Shown: positions 36,766-45,217, numbered from the stretch's first letter. The stretch is 64,000 nucleotides of DNA from JBDGPU01 sp042219525 (GCA_042219525.1 JBDGPU010000073.1:1-64000); one strand, 5' to 3'. The notes: generated by a model from the sequence alone, not told the origin. A program made the numbers and translations.

Positions 36766-38019
36766 ATGGCAGACGACACCGGTAAACACGAGACATCGAC
36801 ACGGAGAGGCTACCTGAAGTACGGCGGGGCGGTGGTCGGCGGTGGCTTACTCGCCGGCTGTACCGGTAGTTCGGATGACGAGACGATGCCCGACCAGTCA
36901 ACGACAGCAACACAGACGGCGTCAAAGACAGAGGGAGAGAACGAGAGTGAGACCGAAACCTCGACACCGGAGCCGAGCTACACGGTCGAGCTCTCGCCCG
37001 TCGGCACGGTTACGCTCAAGGAGCCCCCGACGAACGTGTTCACCCACTTCCCGTGGTTCCCGGACATGGCCAGTGCGCTTGGTCAGGGGGCCACCGTCAA
37101 CTATCTCTGGTGGGACGGAACGGTCGCAGGCCTCGAGTACTTCACCGCCGGGTTCGACGAGTTCGAGATAGAGTGGGCGGACAAAGCAGGTGAGTACGGC
37201 TTCGCAAAAGAGCAGCTGTACGAACTCGACAGCGACCTCCACCTCGTCGACCCATCGTGGGTGACGACGCAGGATAATTGGGCTCGAAGTGACATCGAGG
37301 AAGTGTCATACAACGTGGGACCGTGGCTCGGGAACTACTACAGCAGCTACCACGCCACGCCGCCCGAGGAGTGGGCCGACGGGTACGAGTACTACTCGCT
37401 GTGGGAATTGTTCGACCGCGTCGCCACCCTGTATGGAGAACGAGAACGGTACGAAGCGCTCGCATCTGTCCACAACAACCTCCTCGGTACCATTAAAAAC
37501 GGACTTCCAGCAGAATCGGAACGACCGACCGCAGTGTACCTCTCCATCTCGGAGGACCTGTCCGCGATCTACCTGCTCCGGCTGAACGCGCCCGGTTACT
37601 TCAACTCACACACCCGACCGCTCGGCGCGGTCGACGCCTTCGGTGACGAGGAGTTCTCGGGTGCGTTCAAGCAGATCGACATGGAGGCGCTGCTAGAGGC
37701 CGATCCGGACGCGATACTCGCGCTGTGGACTGTCACCGATACCTTCAATTTCGGAACACTGACACAAAATCTCGCGGATGACCCCGTCGGCAGCGAGTTA
37801 TCTGCCGTCCAGAACGATCGCGTGTACCCACAGGGGACCCGGTGGCAAGGGCCGCTAATGAACCTCTTCCAGCTCGAGATGACCGCCAAGGAGCTCTATC
37901 CCGAGCAGTTCGGCCAGTGGCCGGCCGACGAAAACGGTGACGCGTACCCCGAGTTCGGATCAGACGAACAGCTGTTCGATCACCAGCGGGTCGCGGACAT
38001 CATTAACGGTGATGTCTAA
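36766..38019 (+). CDS. Tat lipoprotein, iron-siderophore ABC substrate-binding protein (second)
   Basis: A 417-aa class III binding protein with twin-arginine lipobox T-R-R-G-Y-L-K-Y-G-G ... L-L-A-G-C32, then a Thr/Glu/Ser-rich linker to about residue 65. Fold phrases include FTHFPWFPDMASALGQGATVNYLWWDG and LEADPDAILALWTVTD. The end, FGSDEQLFDHQRVADIINGDV, matches that of the protein at 31186, so the two are duplicates of one ancestor that may accept different chelates. It is followed after 3 bp by the second flavoprotein. The perfect iron box overlaps its promoter. Confidence 0.85.
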   Translation: MADDTGKHETSTRRGYLKYGGAVVGGGLLAGCTGSSDDETMPDQSTTATQTASKTEGENESETETSTPEPSYTVELSPVGTVTLKEPPTNVFTHFPWFPDMASALGQGATVNYLWWDGTVAGLEYFTAGFDEFEIEWADKAGEYGFAKEQLYELDSDLHLVDPSWVTTQDNWARSDIEEVSYNVGPWLGNYYSSYHATPPEEWADGYEYYSLWELFDRVATLYGERERYEALASVHNNLLGTIKNGLPAESERPTAVYLSISEDLSAIYLLRLNAPGYFNSHTRPLGAVDAFGDEEFSGAFKQIDMEALLEADPDAILALWTVTDTFNFGTLTQNLADDPVGSELSAVQNDRVYPQGTRWQGPLMNLFQLEMTAKELYPEQFGQWPADENGDAYPEFGSDEQLFDHQRVADIINGDV

Positions 38020-38022
38020 GCG

Positions 38023-38760
38023 ATGAGCACGACCAGCCCATCAGAAGTCATCGTCATCGGTGGCGGTGTTGCCGGCCTGTCGGCAGCCGTCTTCACGGCT
38101 CGCCACGGGCTGGACACGCTCGTCGTCGACGCAGGCGAGTCGATCCTACGACGGAACGCCCACCTCGAGAACTTCCCTGGCTTCCCTGCCGGCGTCAACG
38201 GCCGGCAGTTGCTCGATCTACTCGCAGAGCAGGCAGCCGAAGCCGGCTGCGAGCAGGTGACCGCGACCGTCGCGAGTGTCGAGCAGACCGACCAGGGATT
38301 CGCCGTCGAGACCGACGCCGGCGACCGCTACCGCACGGAGTACGTCGTCGCGGCGACGAAGAACGCGGTCGGCTACCTGGAAGGTGTCGACGGCGTCGGC
38401 ATCATCGACCGCGGGAAGGCGTTCGTCGACACGGACGAGCGCGGCCGAACCGGCGTCGACGGCCTCTACGCGGCCGGCCGCCTCGCCGAGAAGCCCCACC
38501 AGGCGGCCGTCTGTGCCGGCCACGGTGCGGAGGTCGGCGTCACGATCCTCGAAGACGACGCCCGGCCGTTCTACCACGACTGGGTCGCCCCCGAGGGCTA
38601 CTTTACGGATCGGGGTCGCGAGCTGCCGCCCGGCTGTGAGGAGATTGACGAGACAGAGCGCAAAGATCGGGAAGCGCGCTCGCTCGACGTGATGCGCGAG
38701 CGCTTCGCCGAGCCACATCCCGACGAGCAGGAAACGCACCCGAGCCTCAGCGAGGACTAA
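38023..38760 (+). CDS. Minimal thioredoxin reductase-like flavoprotein (second)
   Basis: A 245-aa paralogue of the protein at 30266. It shows FAD motif GGGVAG (about 13-18), HLENFPGFPAGVN (about 47-59), then TERGRTGVDGLYAAGRLAEKPHQAAVCAGHGAEVGVTIL-type C-terminal FAD segment. Again the NADPH domain and C-x-x-C are missing, so any electron donor must come from elsewhere. The tail is charged (EEIDETERKDREARSLDVMRERFAEPHPDE). It sits 3 bp after the second binding-protein gene. This pairing repeats that of 30266/31186, which suggests flavoprotein and binding protein work together. Confidence 0.75.
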   Translation: MSTTSPSEVIVIGGGVAGLSAAVFTARHGLDTLVVDAGESILRRNAHLENFPGFPAGVNGRQLLDLLAEQAAEAGCEQVTATVASVEQTDQGFAVETDAGDRYRTEYVVAATKNAVGYLEGVDGVGIIDRGKAFVDTDERGRTGVDGLYAAGRLAEKPHQAAVCAGHGAEVGVTILEDDARPFYHDWVAPEGYFTDRGRELPPGCEEIDETERKDREARSLDVMRERFAEPHPDEQETHPSLSED

Positions 38761-38789
38761 CCTCCTCGAACAGCTCAAACGAGTCCAGT

Positions 38790-39707
38790 ATGGTCGGCCC
38801 GACACTCATCGACATCAGGGAACACATCGAAGCCCTCGCGACCGAGGACGGCCAGTACTACCTTCGCTGTGGGCGCACGGGCGACCGGCCGGTCCCAGCA
38901 GCCGACAATCGGTTCCCTGACCGGGCCACCGCACGGGCCGCTGCCCGCGCCACCGAGCAATACCGCTTGGCGCTCCGGCGCTACGACCCGCAAGTCCCCT
39001 ACTACGACCTGATCGTTTGTGAGTTACCACCGCGAGACACGACAGCCGCGCACGCACAGGGGGTGGAGACAGATAGCCCACCAGACAGGCTCTCCGAGCG
39101 CAATCTCACCGACAGCGCCACGCCCGAGCGGCACGACCTCGTCGAGTTCTGTCACCGCGTCGCCGGCGCCGTCTTCGAGACGCTTTCCGAGGCAGGCTAC
39201 GACGGCGTCGAGAGCGCCGTCATGGACGCGTACTTCGAACTCGCCGAGACCGTCGGTGATCCTGACGAACTCTGTCTGTGTCTCCTCGAGAGCATGGCCA
39301 GCGAACTCGACGAGCGCCTGTCGCCTGCCAACCAGGCTGAATTACTCGCCGATGCCGCAACGCGACTAGAATCGCCCACCGACGACAACAATCCCCTAGA
39401 CGCGACGCTTGACGCACTCAAACAGCGAGGAGTTATCGAAAGTTACACGCGCTCGCCATACTCGGTCGATCTCGATGGCGGTGCCGGAGCCGTCGTCGTG
39501 CAGGTCTCGGGGTACGCACTCTCGGCACGGAACGACCGACTCCCAGTGCTGCCGGTGACACTTGAACTCTGCCGCCATCACACGGAACACCCCCCACAAT
39601 CCATCCAGGTGACCACCGTGGACGGTGGCTGGCAACTCATGTTCATCCTCGCGGACACCGGCGACCAGAACGGCCTCGTCAGTGCGCCAATCAACGGGGA
39701 GGTATGA
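38790..39707 (+). CDS. Conserved protein of unknown function in the iron island
   Basis: A 305-aa soluble acidic protein, MVGPTLIDIREHIEALATEDGQYYLRCGRTGDRPVPA onward. The N-terminal part (about 1-80) looks like a small alpha/beta domain (FPDRATARAAARATEQYRLALRRYDPQVPYYDLIVCELP). The rest is helical up to about 220, then beta-rich (GAVVVQVSGYALSARNDRLPVLPVTLELCRHH). There is no known motif, membrane segment or signal. It begins 29 bp after the flavoprotein and is coupled to the next gene. I do not recognise a named function; it is part of the island's accessory set. Confidence 0.7.
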   Translation: MVGPTLIDIREHIEALATEDGQYYLRCGRTGDRPVPAADNRFPDRATARAAARATEQYRLALRRYDPQVPYYDLIVCELPPRDTTAAHAQGVETDSPPDRLSERNLTDSATPERHDLVEFCHRVAGAVFETLSEAGYDGVESAVMDAYFELAETVGDPDELCLCLLESMASELDERLSPANQAELLADAATRLESPTDDNNPLDATLDALKQRGVIESYTRSPYSVDLDGGAGAVVVQVSGYALSARNDRLPVLPVTLELCRHHTEHPPQSIQVTTVDGGWQLMFILADTGDQNGLVSAPINGEV

Positions 39708-39708
39708 G

Positions 39709-40500
39709 ATGGCTGTCGACACCTACATCAAGCAGGCGCAATACCGCGTTCGCGCCGAACAGGAGGCCATCGACGAGGAGCTCCGTTCCTACAAGATGTT
39801 CATCCGTCGGGTGCAGGAGCTACAGCCCGATCAGACACCATCATCGGTTGCTGGCCTCACAACAGCCGGTGGAACTACCCATCTCTCCGGAGACGCGTCC
39901 AGTGCTGACGGCTGTCGGACCGTGCGAACGGTGTTCGCCGAGACGATCCGACCGCATAGCGTCGCTGACATCGACGAACCCGAATCCGTGTTGGAAACGA
40001 TCGGAGAGGAGTTCACCGACACAATTGCGGTAGCGCTCGCGCCGACGACGGAGGCCGCGTTCACCCCCGAACTCAAACAGATGGTCCTCGCCGAAGCCCA
40101 GTCCCGGAGATCGGAGGCGACGGCGCTACAGAAAGCGCTCGAACGGGAGGAAGCACACGTCGACGATGCGAGCGACGTGGTCGACGATATCATCGACTGG
40201 ATCGTCGACGCGAACGAGACGCCGCTGACCGATCTCGGCTTCGACGCGTTGCAACAGCGCCACGAGATGTTGGCCAACCATCGCGACCGCTGTGAGAACG
40301 TGGCTCGGGACCGGCAGGAATTTCTTGAGGGGACGACGAATAACGGTGTTGACGCCGGTGTCCGCCACCGGAGTTTCATACCGTATCTGTATCAGGATTT
40401 CTCGGTCGACCATCCAGTCCTAGCGACGGTCGCAAAGCTCAATGAAACGTGTCAGGAATGCCAACAAGCCGTACGAGACCATCTGGTCCGGAGGGGCTGA
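39709..40500 (+). CDS. Coiled-coil protein of unknown function (DUF7260-like)
   Basis: A 263-aa mainly helical protein, MAVDTYIKQAQYRVRAEQEAIDEELRSYKMFIRRVQEL onward. It has heptad-like stretches at about 5-35 and 125-215 (LKQMVLAEAQSRRSEATALQKALEREEAHVDDASDVVDDIIDWI), and Cys residues late in the chain (NETCQECQQAV). It resembles a haloarchaeal family I recall as DUF7260, unverified. It starts 1 bp after the previous stop, and the 52-codon gene begins 3 bp after its own. No function is assigned. Confidence 0.7.
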   Translation: MAVDTYIKQAQYRVRAEQEAIDEELRSYKMFIRRVQELQPDQTPSSVAGLTTAGGTTHLSGDASSADGCRTVRTVFAETIRPHSVADIDEPESVLETIGEEFTDTIAVALAPTTEAAFTPELKQMVLAEAQSRRSEATALQKALEREEAHVDDASDVVDDIIDWIVDANETPLTDLGFDALQQRHEMLANHRDRCENVARDRQEFLEGTTNNGVDAGVRHRSFIPYLYQDFSVDHPVLATVAKLNETCQECQQAVRDHLVRRG

Positions 40501-40503
40501 CCA

Positions 40504-40662
40504 ATGGCGGATGGCCCTCGTCGACGGCGAGCAAAAGCGTGGGCGTGGGTGTATCTCGTGCTCTTCGAGACCGATAATAATGGGACCGACACCGAAACGA
40601 AATCGACTGATTCAGCTGGGGAGTCAACACAAGAGACATCGGACGGGGCCGAGACGAGATGA
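40504..40662 (+). CDS. Small protein gene, 52 aa, coupled to the DtxR-like gene
   Basis: A short frame beginning MADGPRRRAKAWAWVYLVLF and ending in a Thr/Asp/Glu/Ser-rich acidic tail. Its ATG is 3 bp after the previous stop, and its TGA overlaps the regulator's ATG (ATGA), which strongly suggests it is translated as part of the operon. A Trp/Tyr-rich hydrophobic patch (AWAWVYLVLF) follows a basic start and could be a short membrane-associating helix. It resembles nothing I know. Confidence 0.6.
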   Translation: MADGPRRRRAKAWAWVYLVLFETDNNGTDTETKSTDSAGESTQETSDGAETR

Positions 40663-41039
40663 GCGGGGCAGACCTCTACTTGCTGGCTGTATACATCGAA
40701 GCACAACGTGGTGGAGCTCCAGTCTCTTCTGGAGCTGTAGCTGATCGCCTCGACAAATCCTCGCCGTCAGTGACGGAGATGCTCCAACGACTCAACGACC
40801 GTGGGTTGGTGACGTACGAGCCATACGAAGGGGCGACGCTCACGGACGCGGGCCGCGAGCGGGCGACAGACCTGCATGAGTCGTACGTAACGCTTTCGTG
40901 GTTCTTCCGGAGTGTGCTGGAATTGGAGACGCACGAGTCGGAAGCGATGGAGCTGGCCGGGGTGATCGACCCGAGCGTGGCCGACCGGCTCACGACCGTG
41001 CTTCCGGTCGAAGAGCTACAAGAAGAAGACGTTATTTAA
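40659..41039 (+). CDS. Short DtxR-like transcriptional regulator with altered metal ligands
   Basis: A 126-aa protein with a winged helix (about 5-62: SSGAVADRLDKSSPSVTEMLQRLNDRGLVTYEPYEGATLTDAGRE) and a DtxR-type dimerisation segment (about 63-111). The C-terminal SH3-like domain is absent. An ungapped by-eye alignment with DtxR places Tyr76 at H79, Ser80 at E83, Met97 at C102, Ala100 at E105 and Gly101 at H106, so most canonical ligands are missing. His73/Glu74 and His92/Glu93 could bind metal instead. It closes the operon whose promoters carry TTAGG palindromes, so it is the probable repressor. Confidence 0.8.
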   Translation: MSGADLYLLAVYIEAQRGGAPVSSGAVADRLDKSSPSVTEMLQRLNDRGLVTYEPYEGATLTDAGRERATDLHESYVTLSWFFRSVLELETHESEAMELAGVIDPSVADRLTTVLPVEELQEEDVI

Positions 41040-41073
41040 ACCAGTTCTGTACGATCCGTATAGATTTGAACAG

Positions 41074-41109
41074 AAGGCACGCATCAAACCCATCCTCCGA
41101 GGTTGTGGA
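41074..41109 (+). repeat. 36-bp dispersed repeat, copy A
   Basis: This segment (AAGGCACGCATC ... TTGTGGA) matches 56677-56712 at 33 of 36 positions. It ends 8 bp before the right-hand boundary of the second insertion sequence, so it may be an old insertion target or part of an older element end. Confidence 0.7.
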
Positions 41110-41116
41110 GATCCTC

Positions 41117-42930
41117 CAGTTTCGGAGGATAGGCCAGTTTCGGGTAGAATCTCCGCCGGGTCGGGGTTCATTTCCCAACGAAGTGATCGATTCCTGCCCA
41201 CCTTGAACGAGATAATCGAACGAGCATGAGAAATTGCGCGGATTTTGGGGCTACTAGAGAGCGTCGCCACTCCCGAGTGGCGAACCCGGTGGAGAATCGG
41301 TCGCTCAGTCAGGCGGTATCAATGCCGACGCGACGATCTCGACACACTCGCCCGCGGTCAGCACGGGTGCGTAGTCCATCTCGCCGTCGACACTCGCTTT
41401 CAGCAGGAAGTCAGTGAGTCGCCAGATATTGTACAGCAATACCGCGAACACGAAGTAGAACAGCCGGACACGATAGTCCTTCGAGGACGTCTTCGCAAGG
41501 AAGTCGTGCTTGATAGATTTGTACTCATTCTCAATTTGCCAGCGGCGACTGTACCGCCGACAGAACGTCTCGGCCTCATCTGGCCCGACCCGGAGATTCG
41601 TCGCGAACACGGTCGTTCCCTCGCCGCTCGTCGACGGCACGTACAGGAACCGCATCGGGTGCGACCCTGATTCGACGTGGACGGATGCCGATTCGACGGC
41701 GACCTCTTGATCGTCCTCGTCCATCTGCTCGATCAACGTACGTTCTGAGCTAGTGATCCGTTTCGGGATGAGGTAGTTCACATCCAGGTTCGAGAGGGTC
41801 TGAAACACCCGCATGGAATCGAACTCGCGGTCACAGAGCACCGTCTCGATGGGCACGTGCTCTTTCGCTCGCTGGACGAGTCGTCTGACAACGCGGTGGA
41901 TCCGGTTCGGCGGGTTCTCGTCCAAGGCAGAACTCTCACGCACCGGCTCGACGGCCAGTACGATCGGGATGTTTTGCCCGATGATCGAGAGCGTTGCGAA
42001 CTTGAACGCACGACCCTCTCCATCTTTCGTCCCGCTCACCATCGGCATCTCCCTGACATCCCCGTAGTAGGGAATGGTCGTGATGTCGATCGCAGCGGTG
42101 ACTGGCCGGCGGAACGAGGCTTCAGAGGCGATGACCGAGAGCAAGCGATCCGTCGTCTCATTAAATCCATCCACGAGGTCCTCAGAGTGGAACTGTTTGA
42201 CGGCGCGGAGATGAGTGTCTCCATGAGGCCCGTGGTCTTGGCCTCGTCGATACTGGAAGCGAGCAGCGCCTTGGGCAGTTCCACATCCAACCATCCCCAT
42301 GAAGGTCTGTAACTCGAAGAACCGCGTGTCCTCGTAGGACGCGTTCGCGGCCCGGTCAGAGTCGAAATGGCCGAAGGCGTGATCACGGGCGAGTCGCGTC
42401 GTCTGGACGATCTCGTCCTGGGAGAACGACTCTTCTTCTACTGAGTCCTCCTCTACTGGAGGCTCGTCGACAATCTTCTCCTTGGGGCGAACCTCGGGTG
42501 CGGGAATATCGAAATCGTGGACTTCTTTGACGACGAAGTGGGCTGCGGTCTGCACGTATTCGTGCACGGCGCCGTCAAATCGGTTCCGCCACGCCCGCGA
42601 GAACGCCGATTCGTCAGGCACACGGCAGAACCCTAGGGGAGTGATAACTTCCGGTTGCCGTTTGAGCCGTCGAGTGAACGCAGCGGAGGAGTCGCCCGTG
42701 ATCTCCATGAAGATGAATGAGAGGACCATCGCACGAAAAGAGAGTGGAGCAGGATGCCACGCTGGATATCCGTCTTCAATCGAATCAATCGAGTGGTCGA
42801 GATTCTCGAACGCAGTCACAAGATCAGTGTCATGGAGGTCGTTTCGGATGGTGATCCCGAGTTGGTACGCTTCGCATAGATAGTGCATTCGAGAATTTTC
42901 ATCTGAATGCATTTCACTAGAATCGCTCAT
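41117..42930 (-). mobile_element. IS4-superfamily insertion sequence, copy 2
   Basis: Same family and orientation as copy 1. The shared 189-bp 3' segment begins with CAGTTTCGGAGGATAGGCCA at 41117. The other end is not defined; the homology with copy 1 is lost near the transposase start. This copy closes the iron island on its right. The regulator gene at 40659 ends 78 bp from it. Confidence 0.75.
41305..42930 (-). CDS. IS4-superfamily transposase (copy 2)
   Basis: A 541-aa DDE transposase, nearly the same as copy 1 over about 520 residues. It keeps AAIDITTIPYYGD, VLCDREFDS and the YREK stretch RRYSRRWQIENEYKSIKHDF, so all catalytic residues are present. The N-terminus is longer (MSDSSEMHSDENSRMHYLCEAYQLG). 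Differences spread evenly along the gene suggest that the two copies are not a very recent duplication but related elements or old copies. No internal stop is seen. Confidence 0.85.
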   Translation of the reverse strand: MSDSSEMHSDENSRMHYLCEAYQLGITIRNDLHDTDLVTAFENLDHSIDSIEDGYPAWHPAPLSFRAMVLSFIFMEITGDSSAAFTRRLKRQPEVITPLGFCRVPDESAFSRAWRNRFDGAVHEYVQTAAHFVVKEVHDFDIPAPEVRPKEKIVDEPPVEEDSVEEESFSQDEIVQTTRLARDHAFGHFDSDRAANASYEDTRFFELQTFMGMVGCGTAQGAARFQYRRGQDHGPHGDTHLRAVKQFHSEDLVDGFNETTDRLLSVIASEASFRRPVTAAIDITTIPYYGDVREMPMVSGTKDGEGRAFKFATLSIIGQNIPIVLAVEPVRESSALDENPPNRIHRVVRRLVQRAKEHVPIETVLCDREFDSMRVFQTLSNLDVNYLIPKRITSSERTLIEQMDEDDQEVAVESASVHVESGSHPMRFLYVPSTSGEGTTVFATNLRVGPDEAETFCRRYSRRWQIENEYKSIKHDFLAKTSSKDYRVRLFYFVFAVLLYNIWRLTDFLLKASVDGEMDYAPVLTAGECVEIVASALIPPD

Positions 42931-43250
42931 ATGGGGAACTGAGGACTATTCAAAGATTGGTCTTGGAGGCAATCTTTGAAGCATTCAACTGTCATAGCCT
43001 CTGACCGATCACTACAAGACGCCCGTGTCATCCGAGTAGTGAACGTATTCGTTAACTTCCAGACTGTGAAGGTTTCACGGTGATTCTCGGCAAACCGTTC
43101 GTGATAGGCCGTACACATTGTCGACTATTCCGGGGAGCTCGACGTACTCGGCGTTGAGATACCGAAAGAGGGCAGTTTCGTGCCCTCGATAGGTAATCAT
43201 ACCAATATTAATTAAGCTGACTATATTTACGATCTTCAGCAGTATGTATC
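42931..43250. other. Intergenic region with hairpin and a small open frame
   Basis: About 320 bp between the transposase start and the end of the phosphonate operon. It has a perfect 10-bp hairpin TCAAAGATTG/CAATCTTTGA (42950-42979, 10-base loop). A 41-codon minus-strand frame (43075-43200, MITYRGHETALFRYLNAEYVEL) could be a fragment of a broken gene, perhaps from an older insertion sequence. No complete gene is supported. Confidence 0.4.
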
Positions 43251-44054
43251 CTACTCATCAGCCGGCCGTACGCGAGTGGGTGTTGGTTTGTCGACGCCAA
43301 TACAGCGTGCAATATCGTCAACGGACTTCATTTCGAACACAAAGTACTCGGAAGGTACTGCGTCGACGATCTCCTGATAGTCCGTCAGTGGGGTATGGTG
43401 ATCACCGGTGCCATCGTTATCGTGCAGGTGACAGACGTGAATCCGATCCTCAAATCGGGTTGCAAAATCCTGCCAGTCGTAGCCATTGGCTTTTGCGTGG
43501 CCTACGTCCAGCGTCACGCCAAGGTATTCGGTGTCGACGGGAACGCCGGCGAGGGCGTTAGCGAGATCGTCTGGCGTGGTCGTGTAGCGACATTTCGCAT
43601 CGCTCTGTGGCTGGTTTTCTAGACAGAGCGGAACGCCACTCTCGCGAGCGTATTTGGCACACTCGATCAGCGACTGCTGGGCATTCTCGGCTGCCTTCTC
43701 GCGAACCCACTCTGGATACCGGTGAGGGACAGACCCCCCGTGGACGACGACTGCACCGGCTCCGGCGGTTGCCGCATCGTCAAGACTTCTCTTGACCTGT
43801 TCGACGCTCGCCCGACGGACATCGTCGTTGAAACTGCCTACGTTCCAGTCGCGGAACGGCGCGTGGTACGTGACTGAGACATCGTAGCGGTCGGCCAAGT
43901 CGCCGAGTTCCGCCGCCGTCGGTGTGTCGGGGTGGCCCTCCAAGTACTCGCGCTTGAGTTCGAGGTGGTCTAGGCCGAGATCAGTGAGATATTCAATGAA
44001 CTCCTCGACTGAGGCCCCGAAACGGACATCCATCGCCGCACCGAGGCGACTCAT
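43251..44054 (-). CDS. TIM-barrel sugar phosphate isomerase/epimerase-type protein in phn operon
   Basis: A 267-aa xylose isomerase-like TIM-barrel (AP endonuclease 2 superfamily). Metal-binding-type residues occur in VVVHGGSVPH, LCLENQPQS (Glu), TLDVGHAKANG (Asp, His), VCHLHDNDG (His) and YFVFEMKS (Glu). It is the last gene of the C-P lyase operon, and its ATG overlaps the phnM stop (ATGA). Ordinary operons have phnP (cyclic phosphodiesterase) and phnN here, neither of which is seen. The protein may take on a step in ribose-phosphate processing, which is inference. Confidence 0.8.
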   Translation of the reverse strand: MSRLGAAMDVRFGASVEEFIEYLTDLGLDHLELKREYLEGHPDTPTAAELGDLADRYDVSVTYHAPFRDWNVGSFNDDVRRASVEQVKRSLDDAATAGAGAVVVHGGSVPHRYPEWVREKAAENAQQSLIECAKYARESGVPLCLENQPQSDAKCRYTTTPDDLANALAGVPVDTEYLGVTLDVGHAKANGYDWQDFATRFEDRIHVCHLHDNDGTGDHHTPLTDYQEIVDAVPSEYFVFEMKSVDDIARCIGVDKPTPTRVRPADE

Positions 44055-45217
44055 GGCGACCCCTCTGCACGGTATACCGGCTGGCCCGCGACGAACGCTC
44101 GCGTGACAGTCGGTGTCGGCTCCTCGTCGACGATCACGAGATCCGCCCGGGCATCTTCGACGATGCGTCCGCGATCCGAGAGGCCGACGGCGTCAGCCGG
44201 GTGTTTTGTGACGCGGGCGACACGCTCAGGCAGTGGCTCACCGGTCTCAACGAACGGTGCGGCGAGCAGGGAAACGGGGTGGTAGTCCGCCACCAGTGCG
44301 TCCACGATACCAGCCTCGATTGCATCGGCCGTCCGCAGGTTCCCCCACTGGCTCTCGCCACGGACGAGGTTGGGAGCCCCCATAGTGACTGTCATTCCCA
44401 GTTCGTGTGCGCGCTTAGCCGCCGCCAGGGTGATGGGATATTCACTAATATCGACACCAACATCGTAGAGTTGCTCAACCTCGGAGACCTCTTCATCATC
44501 GTGCGATGCCGTCGGAACTCCCTGATCATGAGCCACCGTCACAACTCGATTCACTCGTTTGCGGATGGTACTCATCTCCAAGCTACCCCGCTCCTCGAGC
44601 ATTGCCTCTGCCTCTTCGACAGTATGCTTGTGAGAATCACGGTAATACTGGAGGAACGATTCCCGATCTCGGAACTGCCCCTTACCAGGGATATGGCTCA
44701 TAACTGATACCAGATCGGCGTCACCCCCAGCGACGACAGCCTCAACGGCCTCGACACACCGTTTCTGGGTCACTTCACACCGAGCATGGATTCGGTGATC
44801 CGTCATGAGGTCGTTCGCGCCCTCAACCGCATCGGTAATCTCTGCACCCAGTTCCGGCGAACGATTCTCCTCAGAGTCGACCTCGAATGAGATGGCGTGG
44901 AATTTCGTGGTGATACCGGCGGCAACGTTCGCACGGTCAGCCGACGCCAGCGCCATGTGCGTGTCCATCCGTGCACCTGACCGAGGGTGGAGGTGGGATT
45001 CGATGTCGTCGCCGTGGAGATCAATCAGTCCGGGGAGAACGAGTTGGCCCCGCGCATCGACGATATTGTTCGCACGTTGATCAACGTCGCCGATACCGAC
45101 GATACGGTCCTGTTCGATGCGGATTGCACCCTCGACAATGGCCTCCGGGGTGACAATTCGGGCGTTCTCGATAACTGTCATTTCTTTGGTGACTTGTTCC
45201 TCACGCTGACCACTCAT
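44051..45217 (-). CDS. phnM: Ribose 1-methylphosphonate 5-triphosphate diphosphatase PhnM
   Basis: A 388-aa amidohydrolase-fold PhnM that removes pyrophosphate from alpha-D-ribose 1-methylphosphonate 5-triphosphate in the C-P lyase pathway. Motifs: PGLIDLHGDDIESHLHPRSG (metal His and the PhnM-type region, about 51-70), DHRIHARCEVT, SVMSHIPGKGQFRD (typical for PhnM), TASHDDE and MGAPNLVRGESQWGN. An alternative start at the internal M (EMTVIEN) a dozen codons later would fit the fold equally well. Overlaps phnL by ATGA. Confidence 0.9.
   Translation of the reverse strand: MSGQREEQVTKEMTVIENARIVTPEAIVEGAIRIEQDRIVGIGDVDQRANNIVDARGQLVLPGLIDLHGDDIESHLHPRSGARMDTHMALASADRANVAAGITTKFHAISFEVDSEENRSPELGAEITDAVEGANDLMTDHRIHARCEVTQKRCVEAVEAVVAGGDADLVSVMSHIPGKGQFRDRESFLQYYRDSHKHTVEEAEAMLEERGSLEMSTIRKRVNRVVTVAHDQGVPTASHDDEEVSEVEQLYDVGVDISEYPITLAAAKRAHELGMTVTMGAPNLVRGESQWGNLRTADAIEAGIVDALVADYHPVSLLAAPFVETGEPLPERVARVTKHPADAVGLSDRGRIVEDARADLVIVDEEPTPTVTRAFVAGQPVYRAEGSP

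Noticed and set aside
43075..43200. 41-codon minus-strand frame as a gene
   Set aside because: No ribosome binding site or family resemblance was seen; noted only as a possible gene fragment.
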